Numbered from the stretch's first letter, positions 1 to 10,359 are shown. The stretch: 64,000 nt of DNA from Prochlorococcus marinus XMU1411 (GCF_017696075.1 NZ_JAAORI010000003.1:248001-312000); one strand, 5' to 3'. The notes: generated by a model from the letters alone, not told the origin. A program made the numbers and translations.

Positions 1-322
1 TATGGAGGAAGCAATCACACATATTCAAAAATATAGTTCAAAACATACAGATGGAATAATTACTGAAAATTCAATTACTGCCAATAAATTTATGAATTTA
101 GTTGATAGTGCAGGTGTTTTTCATAATTGCTCTACAAGGTTTGCCGATGGCTTTAGATATGGATTCGGAGCTGAAGTTGGTATATCTACCCAATTACTTC
201 CACCAAGGGGACCTGTAGGTCTAGAAGGTTTGGTAACTTATAAATATTTTCTGAAAGGCGATGGGAATATAGTTGATGATTTTTCATCCGGAAAGTCTAT
301 ATTTACACATAAAGATCTTTAA
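1..322 (+). CDS. proA: gamma-glutamyl phosphate reductase, C-terminal part (partial at window edge)
   Basis: This is the last ~106 residues of ProA, which reduces gamma-glutamyl phosphate to glutamate semialdehyde in proline synthesis. The match rests on the C-terminal signature around residues 45-75, with [17 protein letters not shown] followed by RGPVGLEGL, which is typical of ProA and its relatives in the aldehyde dehydrogenase superfamily. The catalytic cysteine and NADPH-binding part lie upstream of the window. The frame is open from base 2, and the first in-frame ATG at base 2 is internal, not the true start. The gene is followed 12 bases later by folB on the same strand. Confidence 0.9.
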   Translation, partial: MEEAITHIQKYSSKHTDGIITENSITANKFMNLVDSAGVFHNCSTRFADGFRYGFGAEVGISTQLLPPRGPVGLEGLVTYKYFLKGDGNIVDDFSSGKSIFTHKDL

Positions 323-334
323 AAATTTTTAAAG

Positions 335-697
335 ATGGAAACTTTCTTAAAAATTGAGAATATTAAACTTTGGGCTAGGGTTGGCGTTCTTGATGAAGAA
401 AGGGAATTAGGTCAACTATTTAGTTTAGATATATTTTTGTGGACTGATTTTGAAAATTGTACAGTAAATGATGATATAAAAAAAACAGTTGACTATTCTA
501 AATTAGTTCAAATTTTAAAAGATCAATCTAAAAAAATATATTGTTTTACAATCGAAAAGTATTCAAACGCAATTTTAGAAATCATTGATGAAGAATTTAA
601 TCTTTCTAAAATTAAAATTATTTTGACAAAATGCAATCCTCCAATAACAGGTTTCGATGGGAAGGTTTCAATAGTAAGAATTCTTGAAAATAATTAA
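335..697 (+). CDS. folB: dihydroneopterin aldolase
   Basis: FolB converts 7,8-dihydroneopterin to 6-hydroxymethyl-dihydropterin and glycolaldehyde in folate synthesis. The 120-residue length is normal for this single-domain family. Visible family features are the N-terminal strand with the GVLDEERELGQ segment (about residues 17-27), the DYSKLV element after the first helix-strand unit, the EKYSNAI helix, and the C-terminal KCNPPITGFDG segment that helps form the active site. It starts with ATG 12 bases after proA and ends 5 bases before the lipase gene, so the three are probably co-transcribed. Confidence 0.9.
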   Translation: METFLKIENIKLWARVGVLDEERELGQLFSLDIFLWTDFENCTVNDDIKKTVDYSKLVQILKDQSKKIYCFTIEKYSNAILEIIDEEFNLSKIKIILTKCNPPITGFDGKVSIVRILENN

Positions 698-702
698 AAG
701 TA

Positions 703-1296
703 TTGGAAAAAAGAAATCCCATTATATTGATTCATGGTCTTTGGAATACTTCAAGTATTTTTTCTTCTATTACCTCAAAACTTGATAATATTGGAATTGA
801 ATATTTTGCCCCAACTCTTAAGCATTCATATGGAATGACTTCAATTATTGATCTAACAATAATATTAAACGAATTAATTTTAGACAAATACGGTTTAGAA
901 AAAGAAATAGATATTTTAGGATTTTCTATGGGAGGAATAATTGGTAGGTACTGGCTTCAAAAATTTAAAGGATATAAAAGAACAAGAAGATTCATATCTA
1001 TAGGCTCCCCTCACAAAGGAACATTGATGGCTCAATTAATACCTAGTTACCCTTTTAGAGGAATATCAGAAATGAAAATAAATAGTGAGTTTTTGAAAGA
1101 GCTTGCAAATAATGATTTTTTTCTTGATGGTATCGAGTGTATAAATTTCTTTACTTATTGGGACCTAATGGTATTCCCAAGCTGGTGGACTAATTTAAAT
1201 TTTGGAAAGAAAATATCAGTAAAAGTATATAAACATAGAAATCTTGTGAGAAATAAATCTGCGATTTACAAAATAATCAATGAAATTATCAATTAG
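703..1296 (+). CDS. small alpha/beta-hydrolase (lipase-like)
   Basis: A 197-residue alpha/beta-hydrolase. It has the oxyanion-side motif IHGLWN at residues 10-15 and the nucleophile elbow GFSMGG, with Ser75 as predicted nucleophile. A GSPHKGT segment near residue 105 is typical of triacylglycerol lipase/PGAP1-like enzymes. There is no signal peptide, so it is probably cytosolic. The substrate is unknown. It begins with TTG five bases after folB, with no better ATG nearby. Its 3' end overlaps the 3' end of convergent prlC by eight bases. Confidence 0.75.
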   Translation: MEKRNPIILIHGLWNTSSIFSSITSKLDNIGIEYFAPTLKHSYGMTSIIDLTIILNELILDKYGLEKEIDILGFSMGGIIGRYWLQKFKGYKRTRRFISIGSPHKGTLMAQLIPSYPFRGISEMKINSEFLKELANNDFFLDGIECINFFTYWDLMVFPSWWTNLNFGKKISVKVYKHRNLVRNKSAIYKIINEIIN

Positions 1297-3376
1297 CTCC
1301 AGAAAGACCTAAGTGTCTTATTAAGGAATCTGTTTGTGGTTTTCTTCCCCTGAATAGTTTGAATATGTCTAATGGAGGTAAGCTTCCACCTAAGCTAAGT
1401 ATTGTATCTTTAAATTTCTTGCCTATTGACTTTAAATTTTCAGGATTTTCTAGATCAGCCTCTTCGAACATTGAAAAGGCATCGGCACTTAGAACTTCAG
1501 CCCACTTATAGGAGTAATATCCTGCAGAATATCCTCCTGCAAATATGTGACTAAAACAACAAAGAAATTGATCTTCTTGAATTGGTTCAATAACAGTAGT
1601 TTGTTTTGCAATTTCTCTTCTTATTTCGTCTGCTGTTTTGCCTTGGTTTTTATCAATATTACTGTGTAATCTGAGGTCTGTAATTGCAAAATGTAGTTGT
1701 CTAAGAGTAGCCATACCACAATTAAAAGTTCTATTCTTTAGGAGCTTCTCAAAATTCTCATCGGATAATTTTTCTCCTGTTTTATAGTGATTAGCAATAT
1801 TCATAAGTGTATTTTTATGGAAACACCAGTTTTCCATAAATTGACTTGGAAGTTCGACCGCATCCCATTCAACATTATTGATGCCAGCTGCTTGAGGAAG
1901 ATTTACAGTAGTAAGCATGTGTTGAAGACCATGACCAAATTCATGGAAGAGTGTCTGAACTTCTTCAAAACTCATCAAACTAGGTTTATCTTTTGAAGGT
2001 GGAGTCTGATTACAAACAAGATAAGCTACAGGAAGTGTCTTTTTGCCAACATTATTTTTATTCAAACATTCATCCATCCAAGCCCCTCCTCTCTTTGATT
2101 CAGGCCGAGAATATGGATCAAGGTAAAAAGATGCTATTTTGTTATCTTCTTTGTTAAGGATATTAAAAAATAAAACTTCATCATTCCATAGTGGCGCCTT
2201 GTCAGTTGCCTCCACTACTTTAATTTCAAAAAGCTTCTCACTTAATTTAAATAAACCTTTCAAAACATCACTTAGTGGGAACCAAGGTCTCAAAGACTCC
2301 TGATCCAAATTCAGCTTTTCCTTTCTAAGCAGTTCAGACCAATAACTAATATCCCATGGCTCAATATTCTGCGATTTTGGAAAACCATTAGCTTTAGAGA
2401 ACTTATCGAGCGTTTCTAATTCGATTTTTGCGGTTTTGAATGCTGGTTCTCTCAATTCTTCTAAAAGCTTCTCAACATTTTTAATTTCTTTCGCCATTTT
2501 CGTTGACAAACTTAGTTCTGCCCAATTTTTATAACCGAGAAGATTAGCCTGTTTAGTTCTAAGAGATAATATCTCTTCTATAATTTGAGAATTATTATTT
2601 TCTCCTTTAGAAGCTCTCCCAACGAATGCCTTATATAGTTTTTCTCTAAGGTTACGGTCGGTGGAATATGTCATAAATGAAGTATAAGTTGGAATATCTA
2701 GACTTAATTTCCAAGGACCATTTTTAATATCAACTTCTTCATCTTTTTTTGACTGATTGTGTGCAGAAATTGCCATCAATTCAAGAACTCGTTCAGGAAG
2801 ACCATCAACTTCAGATTTTTTATTTAATATTAAAAACCATTTGTTAGTGGCATCAAGAACATTGTTGCTGAAGTCTGTTGAAAGTTTTCCAAGCTTTTCT
2901 GAAATTTTATTGAATTCTTCTTGATCATTTGTTTGCAGTGAAATTCCTCTATGCTGCATCTCAAGAATTTCCTTATCTAAAATTCTTTCCTTGATTTGAT
3001 CAAAGTTATTCGTATCTTTAAGTTTGACTAAACAATTGTAAATTATTTTACTTTGTCCAAATTTATTACTCAAGCTAATAATCTCTGGAAGAAATTTTGA
3101 ATAAATATCTCTAAGACTTTCAGAATTATTTACAGCATTTAGATGACTTATTACACCCCAACTCCATCTAAGAATTTCATTGACTTCATTTAATGGATTT
3201 ATTACCTTATCCCAATTTAAATCATTTTGAATCAAATAATTAGATAAATTTTTCTCTATGTTTTTAAAGTCTTTGTCTATCTTCTCTAGTACTACTGGAA
3301 ATTGTTTACTTATGTTTTCGGGAGTAAATTTTTTAAATTCTGGTAATTCTCCATATTTAAAAATTGATGTATCCAT
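1289..3376 (-). CDS. prlC: M3-family oligopeptidase (oligopeptidase A type)
   Basis: A 695-residue zinc metallopeptidase of the thimet/oligopeptidase A family (peptidase M3), which degrades short cytosolic peptides such as cleaved signal peptides. The zinc motif HEFGH lies at residues 478-482, with a downstream glutamate in VEWDAVELPSQ as the expected third ligand. The C-terminal GGYSAGYYSYKWAEV segment is another M3 hallmark. Length and the mainly helical N-terminal half fit the family. It starts with ATG 12 bases after ndhD on the same strand, so it may be read from the ndhD promoter. It is convergent with the lipase gene. Confidence 0.92.
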   Translation of the reverse strand: MDTSIFKYGELPEFKKFTPENISKQFPVVLEKIDKDFKNIEKNLSNYLIQNDLNWDKVINPLNEVNEILRWSWGVISHLNAVNNSESLRDIYSKFLPEIISLSNKFGQSKIIYNCLVKLKDTNNFDQIKERILDKEILEMQHRGISLQTNDQEEFNKISEKLGKLSTDFSNNVLDATNKWFLILNKKSEVDGLPERVLELMAISAHNQSKKDEEVDIKNGPWKLSLDIPTYTSFMTYSTDRNLREKLYKAFVGRASKGENNNSQIIEEILSLRTKQANLLGYKNWAELSLSTKMAKEIKNVEKLLEELREPAFKTAKIELETLDKFSKANGFPKSQNIEPWDISYWSELLRKEKLNLDQESLRPWFPLSDVLKGLFKLSEKLFEIKVVEATDKAPLWNDEVLFFNILNKEDNKIASFYLDPYSRPESKRGGAWMDECLNKNNVGKKTLPVAYLVCNQTPPSKDKPSLMSFEEVQTLFHEFGHGLQHMLTTVNLPQAAGINNVEWDAVELPSQFMENWCFHKNTLMNIANHYKTGEKLSDENFEKLLKNRTFNCGMATLRQLHFAITDLRLHSNIDKNQGKTADEIRREIAKQTTVIEPIQEDQFLCCFSHIFAGGYSAGYYSYKWAEVLSADAFSMFEEADLENPENLKSIGKKFKDTILSLGGSLPPLDIFKLFRGRKPQTDSLIRHLGLSGAN

Positions 3377-3388
3377 TTATAAAAAAAT

Positions 3389-4930
3389 TTAATTAACTAA
3401 ATTTGGGATTAATCCTATTAACTTAGCTAAAGTAAGCTGCTGACTGAGAGCATTGGTGGAAGATTCGTATAAATTTATGGCGATTTTCGGCCAAAAACCT
3501 ATTACTAAAGTAGGCAATAATAAACTGAAACCAATCGTTAATTCTCTACCATTCATTTCTTTAACCGTTGCTAGTGCAGGAATTCTAGGGCCAAAGAATA
3601 CTCTTCTACACATGGATAGTAGATATATTGGTGTTAGTACTAGACCAATAGCTGCTATTAGGATTGTTATTGATCTGAAGAGAGAGCTGAAGCCCTCCTG
3701 ACTAGTTATGCCTAGAAATACAGTTATTTCACTAATAAAACCGCTCATGCCAGGCAATGCGAGGGAAGCTAGAGAACTTGCTAAGAAAAATGCAAAAGTT
3801 ATTGGCAAAACCTTTGCTAAACCTCCCATATTTGGGATGGAAAGAGTGTTTGTTCTTTCATAGAATGAGCCTGTAACAAAAAACATAGCAGCTGCAATAA
3901 GCCCGTGGCTAATCATTTGAAGCATGGCTCCACTTATGCCCAATGCATCCACGGCTCCAATTCCTAAGAGAACAAAGCCCATATGACTTACTGAGCTACA
4001 TGCAATTCTCCTTTTAACATTATCTTGTGCGAATGCATTTAGTGCTCCGTAAATTATATTAATGATCCCAAGAATAATTAATGCAGGTGCAATTTGCAGA
4101 TGTACTTCAGGTAATATTTGTACATTGAATCTTAAGAGAGCATAGCCTCCCATTTTTAGAAGTATTCCGGCAAGTAACATTGATACAGGGGCATTAGCCT
4201 CACCATGCGCATCGGGTAACCAAGTATGAAGAGGAAAAATAGGAAGTTTGACTCCAAAACCAATTAAAAATCCTAGATAGGATAATAATGCTAGGCTACC
4301 TGTTACGTGTTTATTGGTTAAATCAGTAATATTTAAAGTAAAGGTATCACCACTCAAGGCAAGTGCTAATCCGCTAATGAGTATTAATAAAGATGCTAAA
4401 GCTGTATAAAGAATAAATTTAGTTGCAGCATATAATTTCTTTTTCCCTCCCCAAATTGCAATAAGTAGGTATACGGGAACTAACTCAAGTTCCCAAGCTA
4501 AGAAAAATAATAAGAAATCTTGAGAGAGGAAAACTAGTGCTTGAGCTGATGCTTGAATTAATAAAAGAGCAAAATATAAATTAGATTTTTTCTTTATTTT
4601 CCAACTTGCGGCAGCTGATAAAAATGTAATTAACCCACTCAAAGCTACTAATGGAGCAGATAATCCATCCACGCCAAGTGACCACTCTAAGCCTATGGAT
4701 GGTAACCAAGCAGCTCTTTCTATAAGTTGCAAAGAGCTATATGAAGGGTTAAATTTTTGGAAAAGCACTCCAATAATTAGTAGGAAATCTATAAATAAAA
4801 AACTTAATGAGATATTTCTAGGGAGTGTATTATCTTCTCCTTCTCTCGAACTCAAGAAAGGCATTATTAATGCTCCAATTAGAGGCAGTAAAACGATAGA
4901 AGATAGCCATGGAAAAGATTCTAAATTCAT
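3389..4930 (-). CDS. ndhD: NAD(P)H-quinone oxidoreductase chain 4 (NdhD)
   Basis: NdhD is a proton-pumping antiporter-like membrane subunit of cyanobacterial NDH-1, which moves electrons from ferredoxin to plastoquinone for respiration and cyclic flow. The 513 residues are almost entirely hydrophobic, consistent with about 14 membrane helices. Family motifs are the conserved [11 protein letters not shown] helix with its key glutamate, and [17 protein letters not shown] with the LLKMGGY stretch after it. Several ndhD paralogues (respiratory versus CO2-uptake forms) exist in cyanobacteria generally; no ndhF or cup genes sit nearby, so a respiratory/cyclic NDH-1L role is an inference. Confidence 0.92.
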   Translation of the reverse strand: MNLESFPWLSSIVLLPLIGALIMPFLSSREGEDNTLPRNISLSFLFIDFLLIIGVLFQKFNPSYSSLQLIERAAWLPSIGLEWSLGVDGLSAPLVALSGLITFLSAAASWKIKKKSNLYFALLLIQASAQALVFLSQDFLLFFLAWELELVPVYLLIAIWGGKKKLYAATKFILYTALASLLILISGLALALSGDTFTLNITDLTNKHVTGSLALLSYLGFLIGFGVKLPIFPLHTWLPDAHGEANAPVSMLLAGILLKMGGYALLRFNVQILPEVHLQIAPALIILGIINIIYGALNAFAQDNVKRRIACSSVSHMGFVLLGIGAVDALGISGAMLQMISHGLIAAAMFFVTGSFYERTNTLSIPNMGGLAKVLPITFAFFLASSLASLALPGMSGFISEITVFLGITSQEGFSSLFRSITILIAAIGLVLTPIYLLSMCRRVFFGPRIPALATVKEMNGRELTIGFSLLLPTLVIGFWPKIAINLYESSTNALSQQLTLAKLIGLIPNLVN

Positions 4931-4990
4931 TTATGGAATGAATAATTTTTTTATTCTAGTTGAAGTTGTACTAGCTTGAGACTATAACAT

Positions 4991-5024
4991 TAAAAATGCC
5001 TAAGTAAAACTACTTAGTAGGCAT
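4991..5024 (-). terminator. Rho-independent terminator after thrB
   Basis: The bases 4996-5024 fold into a hairpin: ATGCCTA pairs with TAGGCAT and AAGTA with TACTT, with a three-base bulge and a small loop. Read on the minus strand the hairpin is followed directly by a T run (TTTTTAA). The thrB stop codon (5010-5012) lies in the loop. It would end the unit 10359->5010, leaving ndhD to its own promoter. Confidence 0.7.
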
Positions 5025-5957
5025 AGTGCTAAATTGACTGCCTGTTGTTTGAACGTTTAAGAATGGTGCTCTACTTGCTACACCTGACTTTTCCCATGCT
5101 TTTACCATCGCTTGACTGACAGATTTGCCATTTTCCTTTTTACACAAAGCCAAGATACTTGGTCCAGCTCCACTAATTGCGCATCCGAAAGCCCCCGCTT
5201 TTAGTGCAGCATCTTTGACTTCAAGTCCTCCCTTAATAAGTTTCCATCTGTAAGGTTCATGTAACTTATCAAACATTCCTTCTCTTATTAGTTCATCATT
5301 TCCTGCTTTTAATCCATTTAGTAATAAAGTAAGTGCCCCCATATTTGTCACTGCATCAGATATTGGTACATTTTTAGGCATAACCTTTCTTGCTTCACTT
5401 GTGCTCAAACGAATAGCAGGTATTGCTACAACCGCTTTAATGGAGTCGTGCCAATCACATCGTATGATTCTCCATCTTTGAGAAGAAGAACGGGCTGTCA
5501 AGCAAAGCCCCCCTAATAGAGAAGGGACTACATTGTCAGGATGACCTTCTATGTCAATGGCAAGTTCTAGGAGTTTTTCTTTGGACAATGGGGAGTTCAT
5601 TATTGCATTTGCTCCAATTAGTCCAGCAACTATTGCTGTAGCACTACTTCCAAGTCCTCGGGCAGGTGGTACGGCCAACTTAACTCTTGCTTCAAGTGCA
5701 AAAGGATTCATTTTTGCACTTTCCCATACCTTCTGAGCCGCTCTAAAAACTAAGTTTTCAGGTCCTCCTCTTAAATGATTGCCATCTGTACTTTCCATTA
5801 TTAAATCAAATCTATCTCCACCACCTTCAATTCTTGTAAAAATAAATTCATTATATAGATCTAATGCTGCTCCAAGGCAGTCGAACCCAGGTCCTAAATT
5901 AGCAGTTGTGGAAGGTACTGTTACTCTTATTTTTTTACCTACTTCAGGAATAGACAT
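5010..5957 (-). CDS. thrB: homoserine kinase
   Basis: ThrB phosphorylates homoserine with ATP, the step before threonine synthase. It is a 315-residue GHMP kinase: PSTTANLGPGFDCLG at residues 15-29 forms the substrate side, and PPARGLGSSA at 97-106 is the phosphate-binding loop. The C-terminal third GHMP motif (AFGCAISGAGPS) is also present. It starts with ATG five bases after glk ends, on the same strand, and ends inside a hairpin terminator. Length and motifs are complete. Confidence 0.95.
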   Translation of the reverse strand: MSIPEVGKKIRVTVPSTTANLGPGFDCLGAALDLYNEFIFTRIEGGGDRFDLIMESTDGNHLRGGPENLVFRAAQKVWESAKMNPFALEARVKLAVPPARGLGSSATAIVAGLIGANAIMNSPLSKEKLLELAIDIEGHPDNVVPSLLGGLCLTARSSSQRWRIIRCDWHDSIKAVVAIPAIRLSTSEARKVMPKNVPISDAVTNMGALTLLLNGLKAGNDELIREGMFDKLHEPYRWKLIKGGLEVKDAALKAGAFGCAISGAGPSILALCKKENGKSVSQAMVKAWEKSGVASRAPFLNVQTTGSQFSTMPTK

Positions 5958-5962
5958 TTTTG

Positions 5963-7000
5963 TTATTTTGTTTTTAAAAGCATTTTTGCCCTGCAGGCTG
6001 CACTAAAGAGTCCAAATTCTTCATCTAAAATTACTTTCAAAGGTATAGTTCTAAGAATATCTTTTAATCTTCCTTTATCAAAAAATTGTTTCATAAATAA
6101 ATTCGATTTAAAGTTTTTGAAATGTTTTGGTGCGGTTCCTCCAGAGATCCACAAACCTCCAAAGCATAGTTCTTGAAGAGCAACATCTCCCAATAAAGAA
6201 GCATAAGCATTTAACCATATATTCTCAGCTTCAATCATTAACTGATCACCCTCGTTCGAAAGAGAACAAATTTTTTCTGGTAGTTCTTTTCTCAAGGCAT
6301 CGGAAATATTAATTCCTTTGAAATATTTTTGTAGAGGATGGTATTTAGCATCAGATTTGCTAAGTCTCCACTCGGCTATTCTTGACAAACCAGTACCGCT
6401 AATAATTCTTTCACAAGATATCCTTTCAACATTTAGATAATTTTTGAGCCAAATCTTTAGTTCCCATTCTGATTTTGATTTCGGCGAGTATTCGACATGT
6501 CCACCTTCGCTAGATAAAACTATTACGTTACTGCCTGATATTATTCCTCTAGCGATACCTAAACCAGTCCCAGCTCCAACAATGGCATGTAAATCTTTGT
6601 TAGCTCCTTGAGAGGTTGATCCATTTTGGATTATGGAATATTGACTTTTTTTTAAAAAAGGTATTCCATAAATTTGCACTGCAAAATCATTTATTAGCTC
6701 ACAACTTTTGAAATTGAACTTATTTTTTAAATCTTTCCCAGAAATATTCCACGATAAATTAATAATATTTGCGTTGTCATTAGATATAGGACCCGCCACA
6801 GCGAAACAAGCTGAGGAAGGATAATTAAAGTTTCGGCATTCATTTTTGAGAAAATCTTCAAGTATTAATTCAAAAGAGGCCCATTCAGAAGAAATATATT
6901 TCTTTTTTAAGATTAAATTGGGAGAATTACCATTTACATCTTTTTTGTATATTCCCAATAGAACCTTCGTCCCTCCTAAATCACAAGCGAGAAAATTCAT
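5963..7000 (-). CDS. glk: glucokinase
   Basis: A 345-residue ATP-dependent glucokinase, making glucose 6-phosphate. The N-terminal phosphate-binding motif ACDLGGTKVLLGIY starts at residue 5. The glucose-binding region includes INDF near residue 105, VGAGTGLGIA near 145 and SEGGHVEYSP near 165, the arrangement seen in the E. coli-type Glk family. It lies between thrS (10-base gap) and thrB (5-base gap), suggesting co-transcription though there is no pathway link. In this photoautotroph it would recycle free glucose or use imported sugar; that is inference. Confidence 0.9.
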   Translation of the reverse strand: MNFLACDLGGTKVLLGIYKKDVNGNSPNLILKKKYISSEWASFELILEDFLKNECRNFNYPSSACFAVAGPISNDNANIINLSWNISGKDLKNKFNFKSCELINDFAVQIYGIPFLKKSQYSIIQNGSTSQGANKDLHAIVGAGTGLGIARGIISGSNVIVLSSEGGHVEYSPKSKSEWELKIWLKNYLNVERISCERIISGTGLSRIAEWRLSKSDAKYHPLQKYFKGINISDALRKELPEKICSLSNEGDQLMIEAENIWLNAYASLLGDVALQELCFGGLWISGGTAPKHFKNFKSNLFMKQFFDKGRLKDILRTIPLKVILDEEFGLFSAACRAKMLLKTK

Positions 7001-7010
7001 ATATTTAAAA

Positions 7011-8927
7011 TTATTCTGTTCTCCCTTTTTTTTCTATTAATTCGTCCATTAATTTGAATATTTCGGGTAAATTGAAAATTCCTAAATTTTTCCCATCTAA
7101 AGCTCTTAAGGCTACTGAATCAGTTTCCTCTTCTTTATCTCCAATAACTCCAATTAAGGGAACTCTCCCAAGAGTTGCCTCCCTTATTTTATATCCTATT
7201 TTTTCATTTCTAATATCAACTTTTGCTCGATAACCCCTAGAACTCATTAATTGATTAAACTCTAAACACTTTTCAATATTTCTATCGGTAATGCTTAATA
7301 AAATTATTTGATATGGTGCAAGCCAGATTGGAAATTTAGCTTCATATTGTTCAATTAAAATCCCAATAAATCTTTCAAAGGATCCTAAAATTGCTCTGTG
7401 AAGCATTACTGGATTTCTTTTTTCATTATCTACATCAATGTAAGTGGCATCCAATCTTATTGGCATTGAGAAATCAACCTGAATTGTTCCACATTGCCAG
7501 ACTCTATTAAGACAATCTTTTAATGAGAATTCTATTTTTGGGCCATAAAAAGCACCTTCCCCAGGTTGAAGTTCCCATTTTAGATTCTTATTATCGAGAG
7601 CTTTGGTAAGAGCCTCTTCTGATTTATCCCAAATCTCTTCACTTCCAACCCTTTTTTCAGGACGAGTTGATAATTTAATAATGATTTCATTAAAACCAAA
7701 AGTTTTATAAACCTCGAAAACAAGATCAATAAAAGTAGATACCTCTTCTTGGATTTGTTCTTCTGTGCAAAATATATGTGCATCATCTTGAGTAAAGTTT
7801 CTTACTCTCATCAATCCGTGTAGTGCTCCAGAGGGCTCATTTCTGTGGCAAGAACCGAATTCAGCAAGACGAATAGGTAAATCCTTGTAACTTTTTAAAC
7901 CTTGATTAAATACTTGAATATGGCATGGACAATTCATTGGTTTAATTGCATAAGTTCTATTTTCTGATGCGGTAGTAAACATATCATCTCTGAATTTTTC
8001 CCAGTGACCGGATTTTTCCCAAAGTGATTTATCAACAGCTTGTGGGGTTTTAATTTCTAAATAATTATTTTTTTTAAGTATTCCTCTTATGTATTCTTCC
8101 AGTACCTGATAGATTGTCCATCCATTCGGATGCCAAAAAATCATTCCTGGAGATTCATCTTGTATATGAAAAAGTGAATGTTTTTTTCCAAGTTTTCTAT
8201 GATCTCTTTTTTCAGCCTCTTCAATTCTTTTTAAGTAGTCATTGAGTTCTTTTTCTTTAGCCCATGCAGTTCCATATATTCTCTGTAATGATTCATTCTC
8301 GCTATTACCTCTCCAGTATGAACCTGATAATTTAAGTAACTTAAAGTGTCTCAAATGTCTTGTGTTAGGTACGTGAGGCCCTCTACACATGTCGATATAT
8401 TCTTCGTGCTTATATAAATTGATGAGACCTTCTTCAGGAATTTCTTCAATTATTTTTAATTTAAAAGTCTCATCTCTTTCTTTAAAAGTTTTAATTGCCT
8501 CTTCTTTAGAAACTTGTAAAATTTCAACGTCATAGTTTGTTTTTATTAATTTATTAATTCTATTTTCGATTTTTATTAAATCTTCAGGAGTAAATCTGTA
8601 TTCAGAGAAAATATCGTAATAAAAACCATCTTCAATTACAGGCCCAATAGCCATTTTAATATCAGAGTAAATTTGTTTAACTGCATGACCAATAAGGTGA
8701 GCGAAGGAATGTCTTATTATTTCAATTCCTTCTTTATCTTTTGATGTGATGATTACAACTTTGGAATCTCTATTTATAGGAATAGTTGCATCAATTAGAA
8801 CATCATTTACTTTCCCAGCAATTGTTGCTTTAGCTAATCCAGCCCCTATACTCTGGGCAATTTCTAGAATAGTTACAGATTTTTCAAAAACCTTTTTTGA
8901 ACCATCAGGCAAGGTAATTATTGGCAT
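7011..8927 (-). CDS. thrS: threonyl-tRNA synthetase
   Basis: A class II aminoacyl-tRNA synthetase that charges tRNA-Thr. The 638 residues show the usual order: N-terminal TGS domain (about 1-60), second additional domain with an [11 protein letters not shown] zinc-type motif near residue 75, class II catalytic core with MNCPCH at 331-336 (zinc-binding Cys), HRNEPSG motif 2 and [12 protein letters not shown] motif 3, then the C-terminal anticodon-binding domain. Thus the editing domain is present. It starts with ATG three bases after trpS. Confidence 0.96.
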   Translation of the reverse strand: MPIITLPDGSKKVFEKSVTILEIAQSIGAGLAKATIAGKVNDVLIDATIPINRDSKVVIITSKDKEGIEIIRHSFAHLIGHAVKQIYSDIKMAIGPVIEDGFYYDIFSEYRFTPEDLIKIENRINKLIKTNYDVEILQVSKEEAIKTFKERDETFKLKIIEEIPEEGLINLYKHEEYIDMCRGPHVPNTRHLRHFKLLKLSGSYWRGNSENESLQRIYGTAWAKEKELNDYLKRIEEAEKRDHRKLGKKHSLFHIQDESPGMIFWHPNGWTIYQVLEEYIRGILKKNNYLEIKTPQAVDKSLWEKSGHWEKFRDDMFTTASENRTYAIKPMNCPCHIQVFNQGLKSYKDLPIRLAEFGSCHRNEPSGALHGLMRVRNFTQDDAHIFCTEEQIQEEVSTFIDLVFEVYKTFGFNEIIIKLSTRPEKRVGSEEIWDKSEEALTKALDNKNLKWELQPGEGAFYGPKIEFSLKDCLNRVWQCGTIQVDFSMPIRLDATYIDVDNEKRNPVMLHRAILGSFERFIGILIEQYEAKFPIWLAPYQIILLSITDRNIEKCLEFNQLMSSRGYRAKVDIRNEKIGYKIREATLGRVPLIGVIGDKEEETDSVALRALDGKNLGIFNLPEIFKLMDELIEKKGRTE

Positions 8928-8930
8928 AAT

Positions 8931-9947
8931 TTATTTCTCCATTTCAAAGAATCCCAATTTTGATTTAACTCTTTTTAAAGTCTTATTTGCTAAATCTTCA
9001 GCTTTTTCCTTCCCTTGATCAAGGATTTTATTTAGTTGATAGGGATCATTAATTAATAATTTATATTTTTTCTGAATAGGTTCTAGTGATTCAATAAGTT
9101 GTTGAGTAATTAATTTTTTAAATGTCCCCCATCCAGTCTCTAAGAATTCATTTTCACATTGAGAAATCTCTTTGCCAGTTAATATTGAATAAATCATCAA
9201 TAGATTTTTAGATTCTGGTCTCTCAGGGTTGTTAAATTCAATTCCAATAGAACTGTCACTTTTTGCTCTTTTAATTTTTTTTGTGATTATTTCAGGAGGA
9301 TCTAATAAGTTAATGCGACTGCCCTCATTAGGATCACTCTTGCTCATCTTCTTTGAACCATCAATTAAACTCATTATTTTTGAACCATTCTTCATAATAA
9401 TTGGCTGAGGGATTTTTAAAATATTTTTATCTTTACTAAATCTGGCATTAATTCTTTGTTGTGCAATATCTCTGGCAAGTTCAAGATGTTGTTTTTGATC
9501 CTCTCCAACTGGTACAAAGTCAGCATCATACAGAAGGATGTCTGCCGCCATCAGGATCGGATAGTCAAATAATCCAATAGATACATTATTACCCTGTTGT
9601 ATAGATTTTTCTTTAAATTGAATCATTCTTTCCATCCAATTTATTGGGGTCATGCAATTTAATATCCAACAAAGTTCTGAATGAGCAGAAATTTGACTTT
9701 GGACAAAAATTGAGCATATTTCGGGGTCTATCCCACAAGCAACGTACAAAGCCGCAGTGGAAAGAGTATTCTTGGATAATTCTTTAGGATTATATGTAGC
9801 TGTGATTGCGTGCAAATCAACTACACACAGAAATGTTTCATATTGATCTTGAAGCGCAACCCAATTATTAATGGCCCCAAGCCAGTTCCCAATGTGTAAA
9901 TCACCAGTTGGTTGAACTCCAGAAAGAATTCTTTTTTTATTCGCCAT
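8931..9947 (-). CDS. trpS: tryptophanyl-tRNA synthetase
   Basis: A class I aminoacyl-tRNA synthetase for tryptophan, 338 residues, the normal bacterial length. The HIGH-like motif is GDLHIGNWLGA at residues 15-25 and the KMSKS loop lies at 200-204. The segments GEDQKQHLELARDIA and LLYDADFVPVG are also characteristic. The start codon overlaps the end of the preceding gene (9937-10359) by 11 bases, implying translational coupling. thrS follows with a 3-base gap. Confidence 0.96.
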   Translation of the reverse strand: MANKKRILSGVQPTGDLHIGNWLGAINNWVALQDQYETFLCVVDLHAITATYNPKELSKNTLSTAALYVACGIDPEICSIFVQSQISAHSELCWILNCMTPINWMERMIQFKEKSIQQGNNVSIGLFDYPILMAADILLYDADFVPVGEDQKQHLELARDIAQQRINARFSKDKNILKIPQPIIMKNGSKIMSLIDGSKKMSKSDPNEGSRINLLDPPEIITKKIKRAKSDSSIGIEFNNPERPESKNLLMIYSILTGKEISQCENEFLETGWGTFKKLITQQLIESLEPIQKKYKLLINDPYQLNKILDQGKEKAEDLANKTLKRVKSKLGFFEMEK

Positions 9948-10359
9948 CCTCTTCTAATTCGGTAGATTGGATCTCTTCAGTTGTTGTACTTTTTACAGGT
10001 CTTGCAAAAGGATCAGGTACTGTTTTTGTCTTTTCTTCATAAGGATTTTGTGATTGTCTATTCGGAGAAGAGTTTTTATTATTTTTTGCATATTCTGTGA
10101 TTGATTCAATCAATTTTTCGTCTTTGATCATTTCGCTAAGTGTTCTGACGGAGAAACCCAGAACTGCAACGGTAGATCTCAATTGAAAGGCCTCTTGTAT
10201 TGATTTAACAGCTTTCATTTCGTTATCACTTAATCTTATGCGGAATCCTCCTCCATCTCTTCTGCCGCCCGATCTATCTCTGAAATTAGATCTTTCATTG
10301 TTAGTACGACCTCTGTAATTTTCTTGTCCAGGATTATTGCTGAAATTTGAATTAGACAT
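9937..10359 (-). CDS. RGG-rich small protein with an RHH-like core (unknown function)
   Basis: A 140-residue protein I do not recognise by name. Residues 1-38 are low-complexity and rich in Asn, Arg and Gly, with RGG-type arginine-glycine clusters as in many RNA-binding proteins. Residues 39-75 (FRIRLSDNEMKAVKS then a second helix) have the strand-helix-helix pattern of ribbon-helix-helix proteins. The rest is polar and probably disordered, ending in an acidic tail. It is the first gene of the trpS-thrS-glk-thrB unit and overlaps trpS by 11 bases. A nucleic-acid-binding role is inference. Confidence 0.7.
   Translation of the reverse strand: MSNSNFSNNPGQENYRGRTNNERSNFRDRSGGRRDGGGFRIRLSDNEMKAVKSIQEAFQLRSTVAVLGFSVRTLSEMIKDEKLIESITEYAKNNKNSSPNRQSQNPYEEKTKTVPDPFARPVKSTTTEEIQSTELEEDGE

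Noticed and set aside
3453-3701. Plus-strand frame of 82 codons opposite ndhD
   Set aside because: It lies wholly inside ndhD on the other strand and its product has no recognisable family; ndhD has strong motifs.
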